A stretch of 20,786 bases of DNA from Ascidiaceihabitans sp. (GTDB lineage Bacteria > Pseudomonadota > Alphaproteobacteria > Rhodobacterales > Rhodobacteraceae): NCBI GenBank assembly GCA_023301665.1, contig JALZUL010000159.1, forward strand, positions 1-20,786, given 5' to 3'. The notes beneath the pieces were generated by a model, which saw only the letters and a list, made by a program, of their open reading frames with translations, searched no databases and had not been told where the DNA came from. Within the stretch, counting starts at the first letter, position 1. Each line of letters starts with the position of its first letter. Below, one piece after another: positions 7,673 to 15,628 of the stretch. The translations under genes and the position numbers were made by a program.

Positions 7673-8290
7673 ATGGTTAAGATAGCCCAACCGGTTCGCA
7701 AGGGTCGGAAATTTGCGCAAGTGCTGGAAGGGGCAAGATCTGTCTTTTTGGCGGATGGCTTTGAGGGTGCCAATGTCGATGACATCGCTCGAGTTGCAGG
7801 GGTGAGTAAAGCCACACTTTATAGCTATTTCCCCGATAAACGTATGCTCTTCATCGAAGTCGCAAGCGTTGAATGTGTCCGCCAAGCAGAGGATGCGATC
7901 AATAAGATAGACATGAGTGCACCACCGCAAATGGTGTTAAGGGCTGTTGGATTTCATTTTTTGAGATTTATCACTTCGACATTTGGTCAACAGATATTTC
8001 GAATCTGTGTCGCTGAATCGGATCGTTTTCCTGATATCGGTCGAGCGTTTTATGAGTCTGGCCCCGCGGTGATGCGCGCAGAGATGGCACACTATTTTGA
8101 GCAAGCAATTGAGCGGGATGAGTTGCGGATTGACGACTTGATTTTGGCCGCGGATCAATTTGGTGAACTCTGTAAGGCGGATCTTTGGCCACGACTTATT
8201 TTTGGAGTGAGTAAGACGGTTACAGAGGAAGAACTAGAACGTGTGGTTGATGGTGCCGTTAGAACATTTCTAGCGCGTTATGGTACTTAG
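7673..8290 (+). CDS. TetR/AcrR family transcriptional regulator (AefR-like C-terminus)
   Basis: 205 aa from the ATG at 7673, which has GGAG five bases upstream; the longer frame from 7622 has no ribosome site. The N-terminal helix-turn-helix is classic: GARSVFLADGF, then VDDIARVAGVSKATLYSYF at about residues 35-53, then PDKRMLF. The C-terminal ligand domain (ICVAESDRFPDIGRAFYE and LWPRLIFG) resembles the AefR-like TetR C-terminal family. It is a cytoplasmic dimeric repressor in known relatives. Its position, divergent from the AEC transporter, suggests it controls that gene and itself. Three GANTC sites fall inside its coding sequence between 8001 and 8058, probably by chance. Confidence 0.92.
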   Translation: MVKIAQPVRKGRKFAQVLEGARSVFLADGFEGANVDDIARVAGVSKATLYSYFPDKRMLFIEVASVECVRQAEDAINKIDMSAPPQMVLRAVGFHFLRFITSTFGQQIFRICVAESDRFPDIGRAFYESGPAVMRAEMAHYFEQAIERDELRIDDLILAADQFGELCKADLWPRLIFGVSKTVTEEELERVVDGAVRTFLARYGT

Positions 8291-8384
8291 AATTTAGATA
8301 AAGGCTCTTTGATGAACCTGTTGGTTTTGAAATTCCAGGGCTGAGCATCGATGACAATAGGCAATGGTCAACGCTCAAGTCTTG

Positions 8385-8409
8385 AAGACAGTGTCCCACT
8401 GGGTGTCTT
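8385..8409. other. Imperfect stem-loop upstream of the DUF2794 gene
   Basis: AAGACA at 8385-8390 pairs with TGTCTT at 8404-8409, with an inner CCC/GGG pairing and a one-sided bulge. It lies in the 151-bp spacer after the TetR gene. No T-tract follows on the plus strand, so I do not call a terminator. It may be a leader structure or nothing; the rest of the spacer shows no recognisable signal. Confidence 0.25.
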
Positions 8410-8441
8410 GATTTGTTGGCGAAAGAACGCAAATGTAACTT

Positions 8442-8789
8442 ATGATCATTCAAACAAAGCCGCCCTCGAACATGCGTGAAATGCCGAACCCGCAAGTCGC
8501 GTTTCATCGGACGGAACTTGCACCGATTCTATCACTTTATGGTCGCATGGTTGCGGCTGGTGAATGGCGCGATTATGGGATTTCCAACCTTAAGGAGGTC
8601 GCGGTCTTTTCGGTGTTCAGGCGGACATCGGAAAACCCGATGTATCGGATCGAAAAACGCCCAAAGTTGCGCGACAAACAGGGTATGTATGCGGTTTTTG
8701 GCATGGACGGGCAGGTGCTTCGTCGTGGTCATGATCTTAAAACCGTCCTACGCGTCTTGGAGCGTAAGCTGATTAGATCGGTTGATTAG
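8442..8789 (+). CDS. DUF2794 family protein
   Basis: 115 aa. The segment from FHRTELAPILSLYGRMV through WRDYGISNL, AVFSVFRR, MYRIEKRPKLRDKQGMYAV and HDLKTVLRVLERKL matches the conserved core of DUF2794, a family found in alphaproteobacteria with no assigned function. No signal peptide or membrane helix, so cytoplasmic. The start is uncertain: ATG 8442 and ATG 8472 are both in frame and neither has a good ribosome site; the conserved core begins after both. Its stop codon is separated from the convergent NlpC/P60 stop by a single base. Confidence 0.88.
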   Translation: MIIQTKPPSNMREMPNPQVAFHRTELAPILSLYGRMVAAGEWRDYGISNLKEVAVFSVFRRTSENPMYRIEKRPKLRDKQGMYAVFGMDGQVLRRGHDLKTVLRVLERKLIRSVD

Positions 8790-8790
8790 A

Positions 8791-9579
8791 TCAGAGCCGC
8801 TTGTGCGCAGTGACGTCGCCATCACCTTGTTCTGAAATGCGCGCAATCGCTTTCTCAATTGGTTCAAATACACATGCCATGTGAAAGGCGTTGGCATGGA
8901 TGAGTGTTTGCTCATCAGCTGCGATAGCTATGTGCCCTTTCCAAAAGAATAGGTCGCCTTTTTCAACGGGTGAATTTGGTGCAAGTAGATGCCCTAATTC
9001 TGCTTCCTGTTGATCGCTGTCGCCCGGGCAGGGGATATTGCAGGCTGTTAAAGACGCTTGAACCAGACCGGAACAATCGATCCCAGTTTGAGAGTTTCCA
9101 CCCCAAAGATAGGGTGTGCCTAGGAAGAGCTTTGCCACCTCCACAAAATCTGAAGCGCGCATCTCTATAGGGCAGATATGCTGTATTGGCACAAAGCCAT
9201 GGTTGGTTTCGGCGAACTTGGGTGAAAGGGAACGAGCCTCTAACAAGCAGCCATGACTAAGCTCCAACAGGTTAGGAGACTTCATGTCTGGATCGGTGTA
9301 GGTATGGCTGGCACGCACCTTGATCCTATGGGTCACTTGATGATCTGGGATAAGCGCATTGCTGTTTATGTATCCGACGTAGCTATCTTTATGGGTGATG
9401 ACGTAGCTTTGGTTCTTGGATTGGTTCAGGACAGTGACACCTTCACCCATCAACACTTGTCTGTCACGCTTGTACCCCGCATGACGGTTCAGATCTGCAA
9501 CAGGGACTCCGACACGCATATTGGTACGTTGTGTCATCAAGCTAGGATCAGGTGTCGTGCGAGGGTCAGGCTTTTTCAT
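8791..9579 (-). CDS. NlpC/P60 (C40) peptidase with SH3-type N-terminus, YkfC-like
   Basis: 262 aa. The C-terminal catalytic domain has GIDCSGLVQ (Cys169), GHIAIA (His216) and a third polar residue in LIHANAFH (His228). The N-terminal part looks like bacterial SH3 domains (VPVADLNRHAG and the RDRQVLMGEGVTVL segment), as in YkfC, a cytoplasmic gamma-D-glutamyl-L-diamino-acid endopeptidase that degrades murein peptides. There is no signal peptide, which agrees with a cytoplasmic recycling role rather than wall cleavage. Its ATG overlaps the stop of the M17 aminopeptidase gene (ATGA, 9576-9579), so the two are translationally coupled. Family is sure; the exact peptide substrate is inferred. Confidence 0.9.
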   Translation of the reverse strand: MKKPDPRTTPDPSLMTQRTNMRVGVPVADLNRHAGYKRDRQVLMGEGVTVLNQSKNQSYVITHKDSYVGYINSNALIPDHQVTHRIKVRASHTYTDPDMKSPNLLELSHGCLLEARSLSPKFAETNHGFVPIQHICPIEMRASDFVEVAKLFLGTPYLWGGNSQTGIDCSGLVQASLTACNIPCPGDSDQQEAELGHLLAPNSPVEKGDLFFWKGHIAIAADEQTLIHANAFHMACVFEPIEKAIARISEQGDGDVTAHKRL

Positions 9580-10955
9580 AGTGCTGTTTTGAGGGCTTCA
9601 AACAACGCGCGGGTTGCTTGGCCTACGCCGCCCTTTGGTCTTGCTGGTGCTGCACTTGGTTGCCAACCATAAATGTCAAAGTGCATGTAGCGAGGGCTGT
9701 CTGTCACAAAGCGACGCAGGAACAGGGCGGCAGTAATGCAACCTGCAAACCCACCTTTTGGCGCATTGTCTAGATCGGCAATACCAGGTTCGATCATCGC
9801 TTCATACGGGTCGTGAAAAGGTAAGCGCCAAACAGGATCCGCTTGTGTCGCGGCTGCGTTTTCAAGTGCTATTGCCAAGGGTGCATCATCGGTGAAATAC
9901 GGCGCTAAATCAGGGCCAACAGCAACACGTGCAGCGCCTGTTAGCGTCGCCATAGAGATGATTAAATCTGGCTTTTCTTCGTCCGCTAAGGCCAAAGCGT
10001 CAGCCAGAACCAAGCGCCCTTCCGCATCTGTGTTATTAATCTCTACGGTTAGCCCTTTACGAGAATCCAAAATGTCCTGAGGTCTGAACGCATTTGATGA
10101 GATCGAATTTTCTACAGCGGGAATGAGCACACGAAGCTGGATATCTTGGTTGGTCGCCATGATCATACGGGCCAGCCCTAAGACAGCTGCAGAACCACCC
10201 ATGTCTTTTTTCATCAGGCCCATCGAAGCGCCGGGTTTGATGTTTAAGCCGCCTGTGTCAAAGCAAACACCTTTACCAACCAACGTTAGGGTTGGTCCAG
10301 TTTTGCCCCAGCGGATATCGATCAACCGCGGTGCGCGATCTGCGGCACGACCAACGGTGTGAATCATTGGAAAATTCTTTTCCAATAGTTCTTCGCCAAC
10401 GGTTACTTCGATTGAAGCGCCAAACTCAGTTGCCAATGAACGCGCTGCATCTTCGAGCTGAGGTGGTCCCATGTCGGATGCAGGCGTGTTGATCAGGTCG
10501 CGGGTCAAAGCTTCGCTTTGAGCCAGCGCGGAAATCTCTGCGGCGTCTACGCCTTTAGGTGCAACCAGTTGAGCGGCCATTGCAGATTTCGATTTGTATC
10601 GTTCAAATCGGTAAGCTTGGAGCAACCAGCCAAGCGCTTCTTGAAATAATTTATCAGCAGGCACGCCCGCCTCGATATGATAGATGCCTTTTGGCAGTTT
10701 AGCTGCAGCGCTGGCGAGGTGGAAGCGGCCCCTATTGCGAGATGCCGTTGATCCATAACCCGCAAGCGCCATTGAAGGTGTGCCATCTAATGCTGGGACA
10801 ATCAGTGCTTGCCCAAGTGCACCGCTAAAGCCGTTCGCATCGACCCACTTTTGGGTATGTGCGGTTTGTTGATTAAGCCAATCAGCAAGCTCATGCTCGG
10901 AAATAACTGTTACCGGAATGGAATCTGACGTTGCGCTTGCAAATTGCAGGGACAT
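9576..10955 (-). CDS. M17 family leucyl aminopeptidase-type protein
   Basis: 459 aa from the ATG at 10953-10955, which has AAAGG upstream; a longer frame to 11048 would run into the preceding gene. Two-zinc M17 peptidase: metal ligands by analogy with E. coli PepA are K228 and D233 (GKGVCFDTGG), D251 (KKDMGG), D310 and E312 (NNTDAEGR), with K240 and R314 as active-site residues. All are present, so it should be active. It is shorter than PepA (about 500 aa) and its N-terminal domain differs, so it may be the second, PepB-like M17 enzyme of the genome. It removes N-terminal residues from peptides in the cytoplasm. Coupling to the YkfC-like peptidase suggests joint murein-peptide degradation (inference). 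Confidence 0.93.
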   Translation of the reverse strand: MSLQFASATSDSIPVTVISEHELADWLNQQTAHTQKWVDANGFSGALGQALIVPALDGTPSMALAGYGSTASRNRGRFHLASAAAKLPKGIYHIEAGVPADKLFQEALGWLLQAYRFERYKSKSAMAAQLVAPKGVDAAEISALAQSEALTRDLINTPASDMGPPQLEDAARSLATEFGASIEVTVGEELLEKNFPMIHTVGRAADRAPRLIDIRWGKTGPTLTLVGKGVCFDTGGLNIKPGASMGLMKKDMGGSAAVLGLARMIMATNQDIQLRVLIPAVENSISSNAFRPQDILDSRKGLTVEINNTDAEGRLVLADALALADEEKPDLIISMATLTGAARVAVGPDLAPYFTDDAPLAIALENAAATQADPVWRLPFHDPYEAMIEPGIADLDNAPKGGFAGCITAALFLRRFVTDSPRYMHFDIYGWQPSAAPARPKGGVGQATRALFEALKTAL

Positions 10956-11020
10956 TGGCTGCCTTTCAAAAGTCGAAATTTGCCTCAGCCTAACGCTTGG
11001 TACAGGGGCTGCAAGCGCCT

Positions 11021-11401
11021 TCAGATTTTGATGTCTTCCAAATCCCAAATAACGGTTAAAGATTCTTCACCTATACGGATCATACGACCAAGGGTTGCTG
11101 CCAAAGCAACCGCATCGTTTTGATCGATACAATCGATAACGTGTTCTGCAGCACTGGATACCGCAGACATGCCGATTTGATCCGCAATAGCGATCAATGA
11201 TTTGGCGCTTTTACGTAGATCAGGCCAAGCGGAAGTTCGATGCAAGCGATCACAATATGTTAATCGCAATGCCAATTCTTCCATTGCGCGGCATACGACA
11301 TCTTCAGCGCTAATTTCGCCGAGTTCGGTGTAAAGCTCAGCCAATCGCTCTTGATCAACGGAAACGGATTCCGTTGGTTTGATTTGTGTTACGTGTTTCA
11401 T
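11021..11401 (-). CDS. Conserved-looking helical protein of unknown function
   Basis: 126 aa that I do not recognise. It is soluble, without signal peptide, and appears almost wholly alpha-helical (RLAELYTELGEI, MEELALRLTYCDRLH, LRKSAKSLIAIADQIGM, SSAAEHVIDCIDQND, LAATLGRMIRIGEESL). The arrangement of helices and a His in AAEHVIDCI loosely recall histidine-phosphotransfer folds, but the HxxKG-type motif is absent, so I do not claim that. The ATG has a GGTGAG site close upstream. It precedes the M17 gene by 65 bases in the same direction and may share its transcript. Confidence 0.75.
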   Translation of the reverse strand: MKHVTQIKPTESVSVDQERLAELYTELGEISAEDVVCRAMEELALRLTYCDRLHRTSAWPDLRKSAKSLIAIADQIGMSAVSSAAEHVIDCIDQNDAVALAATLGRMIRIGEESLTVIWDLEDIKI

Positions 11402-11493
11402 TCAGCTCACCCCTAAAACATGCCCCCACGGCAGATTTCTCAATGACAGGGGTACCTTCCCAAATGGTTACTATGGATTATTCTTATCGCTCA

Positions 11494-11508
11494 AATTCGA
11501 GACGAATT
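11494..11508. repeat. Short inverted repeat upstream of the 126-aa gene
   Basis: AATTCG and CGAATT, separated by three bases, form a six-pair inverted repeat about 93 bases before the ATG at 11401, in the 131-bp spacer behind the DUF4139 gene. A TTGATA hexamer on the minus strand lies just upstream of it. It could be an operator or a weak hairpin; no T-tract follows. Function unknown. Confidence 0.3.
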
Positions 11509-11532
11509 CAGCTTATCAACATGGTTGCCGCT

Positions 11533-13188
11533 TTAACGCAATTCCATACCCTCTGGCCAAGTTATGGTCGTATCGAGGGTAACAGATTGGGTCGATCCGG
11601 CAGCAACATCAAGGTCCCACCGAAGGATCCCGCGTTGGTCTTTGTAATTGGTGGCGTCAGGGCGTGGGGTTGTTGACCAATCGATGTTTAAATCTTCTTG
11701 TTCTGTGAATGGAACACGATCAATCAGTGTAACAGGCCACGCTCGATCTGTGAGATTTTCAACATCGATGCGCACAGTTTGTGTGTTCTGGTTGGAACGC
11801 GAAATGATCCCACGGTCCCCTTCATTCCGATCCAGAATGGTACGACTTAGGCGGAGGCCATGGATTGGGCCAAATCCTATTTCAGTTTCAGCGCCTGGTA
11901 CGATTTGATCGAATTGGGTTTCTGCAATCAAACGATCATCGACATAAAGATTGGCCTGAGCTGGCAGCATGCGTTCACCGCTGTCGTTGGTAAATGATAC
12001 CATCCGGAATGCTGTCTGGTTGTTTAAAGGAATAGCACGTGCCTCAATCTCTGCTTCGAAGTTTAATGTTTCTAGAGCGATGCGGTTGAAGGCTTGAGTG
12101 CTATCGACTGAAACTGGAAAATCGAAATTGTATTGAACATCTGTGCCAGACAAATCTGCAAAAGCGCTTTGTGCTTCTTCGAGGATAATGGGGGCAGCCA
12201 AAACTGGTTCGGAGGTAGATTTGAAATCAGCCTGTGAGGTCGCGCGTAAGGCGGATCTTTCGAGTACGACAGGTTCGGAAATTTGTAATTTACGCACGCT
12301 AATTTCCCAAGGTTCGGGGTGCTCGCGCGGGGCGATTGTCGAGAGCGTTAGATTGACGTTGTCCCAACGTTCTCCCGATTGCTGGGAGATCAGCGCGCCA
12401 CGCTCAACGGCAAGCGTCGGTGTATCGCCTGTTGAGAGGCGTAAGTCGTAAACGGGCTGCCAAGCGGCTTCATTGATCACATATGATAGCTCTAGGTCGC
12501 TGGTGACGGCTTCTGGGACCGAGACAGTGAGCACCAACCGTGCGAAAGCGTTACTAGGGGGTAACAACGCATCAACCATGCGCTGGGCGGCGACGACTGC
12601 CTTAATCAAATCTGGGCGATCTTCATCCAATTTGCGGGCTGTGATCTCTGCTTGCTGGATAGTGGTCTGGGCGGATAGCGTTTCTTGGGAAATCATACGT
12701 GATAGATCGCGCAAGCTGTCGATACCTTCAGGAAGGCGTTCGCTCGATGCCAGAGACTTGAGGAATTCGATTTTCGTGGCGGCGGCGGACTTTTCCAACA
12801 GAGTGGTTGTTATCTGGTCGTTCAGTGCAGTCACTGCGTTTTCGGCAGCTGTTAAGTCAGCTTTAGCAGATAAGTATGCGCTGGTATTCGGTTCAGGGAG
12901 TGGCGTTTGATTGTTGTTCTCCCACGTCTCGGAAATAAGGGTCGCGCCTTTTATGGCAACTTCTGGTGTTTGAGTGCCACCAGCATTTGGACGTAGGTCT
13001 GGGATTACAATGTCATGGAGACCCGCAGGAAGTTCGATTTTACCTTTGCGGGTGACTTTTGCGCCTTGGGTAAAGACGGTCACGTCTGTTGGCGTGATCC
13101 TTGCAATGATTGTGTCCGCAAAAGCGAAGGATGGGGTGACAGAAAGCAAGAGGGCCGCGAGACGCATGATAAAGGAACCTTTGATCAT
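11533..13188 (-). CDS. Secreted DUF4139 (MuiA-type) protein
   Basis: 551 aa from the ATG at 13186-13188; a second in-frame ATG at 13165-13167 with AAAGG ten bases upstream is an equally good start. The N-terminus is a signal peptide (LAALLLSVTPSFAFA, cleavage before DTI). Then comes a DUF4140-like region (DVTVFTQGAKVTRKGKIELPAGLHD), a probable coiled coil at about residues 105-195 (rich in A, E, L, T, K), and the DUF4139 domain to the end, with YVINEAAWQPVYDLRLS, GERWDNVNLTLST and a final beta-rich IDRVPFTEQEDLNI segment. Related proteins are labelled mucoidy inhibitor A; biochemical function is unknown. It is probably periplasmic or surface-exposed. An intrinsic terminator lies just upstream, so it must have its own promoter. 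Confidence 0.88.
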   Translation of the reverse strand: MIKGSFIMRLAALLLSVTPSFAFADTIIARITPTDVTVFTQGAKVTRKGKIELPAGLHDIVIPDLRPNAGGTQTPEVAIKGATLISETWENNNQTPLPEPNTSAYLSAKADLTAAENAVTALNDQITTTLLEKSAAATKIEFLKSLASSERLPEGIDSLRDLSRMISQETLSAQTTIQQAEITARKLDEDRPDLIKAVVAAQRMVDALLPPSNAFARLVLTVSVPEAVTSDLELSYVINEAAWQPVYDLRLSTGDTPTLAVERGALISQQSGERWDNVNLTLSTIAPREHPEPWEISVRKLQISEPVVLERSALRATSQADFKSTSEPVLAAPIILEEAQSAFADLSGTDVQYNFDFPVSVDSTQAFNRIALETLNFEAEIEARAIPLNNQTAFRMVSFTNDSGERMLPAQANLYVDDRLIAETQFDQIVPGAETEIGFGPIHGLRLSRTILDRNEGDRGIISRSNQNTQTVRIDVENLTDRAWPVTLIDRVPFTEQEDLNIDWSTTPRPDATNYKDQRGILRWDLDVAAGSTQSVTLDTTITWPEGMELR

Positions 13189-13220
13189 CAATGTTAGCCA
13201 TAGCCTGCACGCAAAGGCGC

Positions 13221-13250
13221 AAAAGAAAAAGGGGCACCGTCTGGTACCCC
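13221..13250 (-). terminator. Intrinsic terminator after asd
   Basis: On the minus strand an eight-pair stem, GGGGTACC with GGTGCCCC and an AGAC loop, is followed by TTTTTCTTTT. The fifth pair is U-G in minus-strand RNA but C-A in plus-strand RNA, so it works best leftward. It starts 28 bases after the asd stop. Confidence 0.9.
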
Positions 13251-13277
13251 TCTATTTGTTTCACGGTTAGGCGGAAT

Positions 13278-14300
13278 TCAGCCCTTTTTCAGGACCCGTG
13301 TTCCAAGCGTTTCTGCGATTTGGACTGCATTCAAAGCAGCGCCTTTGCGCAGGTTGTCTGAAACGCACCACAGGTTCAGACCATTATCGATGGTGCTGTC
13401 TTGACGGATACGGCTGATGAACGTGGCATAATCGCCAACGCATTCAACCGGTGTGACGTAACCACCGTCTTCGCGCTTATCGATCACCATGATGCCTGGC
13501 GCTTCACGCAAGATATCGCGTGCTTCGTCTTCGTCGAGAAACTCTTCGAATTCGATGTTGATGGCTTCTGAGTGACCGACAAAGACTGGTACACGCACGC
13601 AAGTCGCGGTGACTTTAATCGAAGTGTCGATGATCTTTTTCGTTTCCACGACCATTTTCCACTCTTCTTTAGTGGTGCCGTCTTCCATGAACACATCGAT
13701 GTGCGGGATCACGTTAAATGCGATCTGCTTTGTGAACTGTCTGGCGGGTTTGTCATCAACTGGGTTGTAGATCGATTTCGTTTGATCCCACAGCTCATCA
13801 ATACCTGCTTTTCCCGAACCAGAAACGGACTGGTAGGTGGACACAACAACACGCTTAATCTTTGCGCGGTCATGCAAAGGTTTCAGTGCGACAACCATTT
13901 GCGCGGTTGAGCAGTTGGGGTTGGCGATGATGTTCTTCTTTGCGTAACCAAGAATCGCTTCTGGATTAACTTCGGGAACGATCAACGGAACATCCGGATC
14001 GTAGCGGTACAAAGACGAGTTATCGATGACAATACAACCGGCGGCCGCTGCGATTGGAGCGTATTGTTTGGTGGCTTCGGAGCCAACAGCAAACAAGGCC
14101 ATATCCCAGCCCGTGAAATCAAATGTATCAAGGTCCTTCGTCGTAAGTGTTTTTTCGCCAAACGTGACTTCTGTGCCCAAAGAGCGGCGGGATGCCAAAA
14201 CGGCAAGCTCGTCCACTGGGAACTGACGTTCGTCCAGAATGTTTAGCATTTCGCGGCCCACATTTCCTGTGGCACCCACTACAACTACGCGGTAACCCAT
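13278..14300 (-). CDS. asd: Aspartate-semialdehyde dehydrogenase
   Basis: 340 aa, normal length. NADP-dependent enzyme that reduces aspartyl phosphate to aspartate semialdehyde, the branch point toward lysine/diaminopimelate, threonine and methionine. The N-terminal nucleotide motif is VVVGATGNVGREM (residues 6-18), the catalytic cysteine is C130 in NPNCSTAQM, and the catalytic histidine is probably H243 in VGHSEAI; QSVSGSGKAG is the substrate loop. It resembles the Gram-positive and alphaproteobacterial type rather than the E. coli type. A GGAG ribosome site lies nine bases before the ATG. The 106-base leader behind the MFS gene holds a strong hairpin, and an intrinsic terminator follows the stop. 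Confidence 0.96.
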   Translation of the reverse strand: MGYRVVVVGATGNVGREMLNILDERQFPVDELAVLASRRSLGTEVTFGEKTLTTKDLDTFDFTGWDMALFAVGSEATKQYAPIAAAAGCIVIDNSSLYRYDPDVPLIVPEVNPEAILGYAKKNIIANPNCSTAQMVVALKPLHDRAKIKRVVVSTYQSVSGSGKAGIDELWDQTKSIYNPVDDKPARQFTKQIAFNVIPHIDVFMEDGTTKEEWKMVVETKKIIDTSIKVTATCVRVPVFVGHSEAINIEFEEFLDEDEARDILREAPGIMVIDKREDGGYVTPVECVGDYATFISRIRQDSTIDNGLNLWCVSDNLRKGAALNAVQIAETLGTRVLKKG

Positions 14301-14332
14301 CTTTAGATCTCCAATTTATATGATGATGGTCT

Positions 14333-14374
14333 GCGCCCCTTACACCCGAATCTTGATGGGGGAAAGGGGCCGCG
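14333..14374 (-). promoter_or_regulatory. Strong hairpin in the asd leader
   Basis: GCGCCCCTT at 14333-14341 pairs with AAGGGGC(C)GC from 14364, with an inner CCC/GGG pairing and one bulged base. A GAATC (GANTC) site at 14348-14352 lies in the loop. No T-tract follows on the minus strand, so it may be a leader structure of asd or a processing site after the MFS gene rather than a terminator. Confidence 0.4.
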
Positions 14375-14406
14375 CACGATTGGCTGAAATGTGATGCAGG
14401 TTTGGC

Positions 14407-15579
14407 CTAGTTTGTGTTGTCGGGAGCGAAAAGATAACAGGCCAATCCGGCCGCCATTAGAGCAGCGAATAGCAGGTAGACTGCGGTGTAAGGGGCTAGA
14501 GGATCAGCGCCTTGATATGCTTCGTGCAAAGGTCGGGCGACCAATTGTGCAAGACCGACACCGCCAATGCTGAACATATTTAAAAGTGTGACACCCCGTC
14601 CCGTTAGATGTGCGGGAAAGAATGCCTTTCCGTGTGCGATGACAACTGGAAAGGTGGCACCAAAAAACCCGATCCCACACATCAAGGCGACTGCGAGAAT
14701 ATGAGAACTTGCGCCAAAGGCAAATAGAGCAAGAATGCAAAACAATGTTAGAATATTGCCGCTAAAAACAACCCATTTTCGGGTTCCAAACCAACGATCT
14801 AGCGGGCCGTATAAAAAGACTCCAGCGATCATGGCGATCCCCATGACGAAAGCTGAGGTTCCAATTTGGTCGCTTGTTAAGCCATGTACGTCGCTCAGAT
14901 AGGGGCCCATCCACGCGCCACGAATTGCGGCGGCAGGGACATATCCGACGAAGGCCACAGGCGCGATGAACCAAACAGCTGGAATACGAAGAACGTCTAA
15001 AAGCGAGCCCTTGGTTTGGGATTGAATGCGCTCAGGGTCTTTGACTGAAAATTGAACTCCGATCGCGACGGCCGCACCGACAGCGGCTAGAAGCAGCATG
15101 GTCGCGCGCCACCCGATCGTGGTTTCAGCCAAGGCCATTGGATAAGAGGCGAGTAAGTTACCAAAGCTCCCGACTCCAATCATGGACGCGGCTAAAGTCG
15201 CGAATTGGATCGGCGGAAATTCACGGGAAAAGATGTAGTAGGACGCCATTAAGACGGGCGCGCAGCCGACACCGATTAACATCATAGCGATATTGATGTG
15301 CAGCGCTGAATCTGCGGTAGCAAAGATCAATGAGCCACCGGCTCCGCCTATGAGCAGTAAAATAGAAGCGGTGCGTTTCGGCCCAATCGTATCGAGCGCC
15401 CAACCAACCGGAATCTGCATGGCTGCGAAGCTGATGAACCAAAGGCCGCTCGCGGTTGCAAGCGCTTCGGGGCCAATACCTAGCTCGTTCTCTAAGGGAA
15501 GGCTGATCACAGCCAGAAACGCGCGAAAGAACTGGCTTAAGACATAGGCCAAAGCCAGTGTGAGCAATCCAAGATACAT
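14407..15579 (-). CDS. MFS transporter
   Basis: 390 aa inner-membrane protein with about 12 helices. The loop 2-3 MFS signature appears as GWALDTIGPKRT at residues 59-70, and the second half has LYGPLDRWFGTRKW at the matching place. The first helix (LLTLALAYVLSQFFRAFLAVISLPL) and the EFPPIQFATLAASMIGVGSFGNLLAS stretch are typical of MFS proteins that carry small organic acids, but I cannot name the substrate. It lies 49 bases behind the HpcH/HpaI-type aldolase gene in the same direction, so it may import that enzyme's substrate precursor (inference). The ribosome site is weak. Confidence 0.88.
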   Translation of the reverse strand: MYLGLLTLALAYVLSQFFRAFLAVISLPLENELGIGPEALATASGLWFISFAAMQIPVGWALDTIGPKRTASILLLIGGAGGSLIFATADSALHINIAMMLIGVGCAPVLMASYYIFSREFPPIQFATLAASMIGVGSFGNLLASYPMALAETTIGWRATMLLLAAVGAAVAIGVQFSVKDPERIQSQTKGSLLDVLRIPAVWFIAPVAFVGYVPAAAIRGAWMGPYLSDVHGLTSDQIGTSAFVMGIAMIAGVFLYGPLDRWFGTRKWVVFSGNILTLFCILALFAFGASSHILAVALMCGIGFFGATFPVVIAHGKAFFPAHLTGRGVTLLNMFSIGGVGLAQLVARPLHEAYQGADPLAPYTAVYLLFAALMAAGLACYLFAPDNTN

Positions 15580-15628
15580 GTTCGAGGTCTTTCAGTTAGG
15601 TTACTCAGGTTTGGTAGATAGAAAAGGA

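Noticed and set aside
8001..8058. Three GANTC sites within 58 bases inside the TetR gene
   Set aside because: They lie in coding sequence, far from a promoter, and are set by codon choice; unlike the ccrM junction there is no reason to expect methylation control here.
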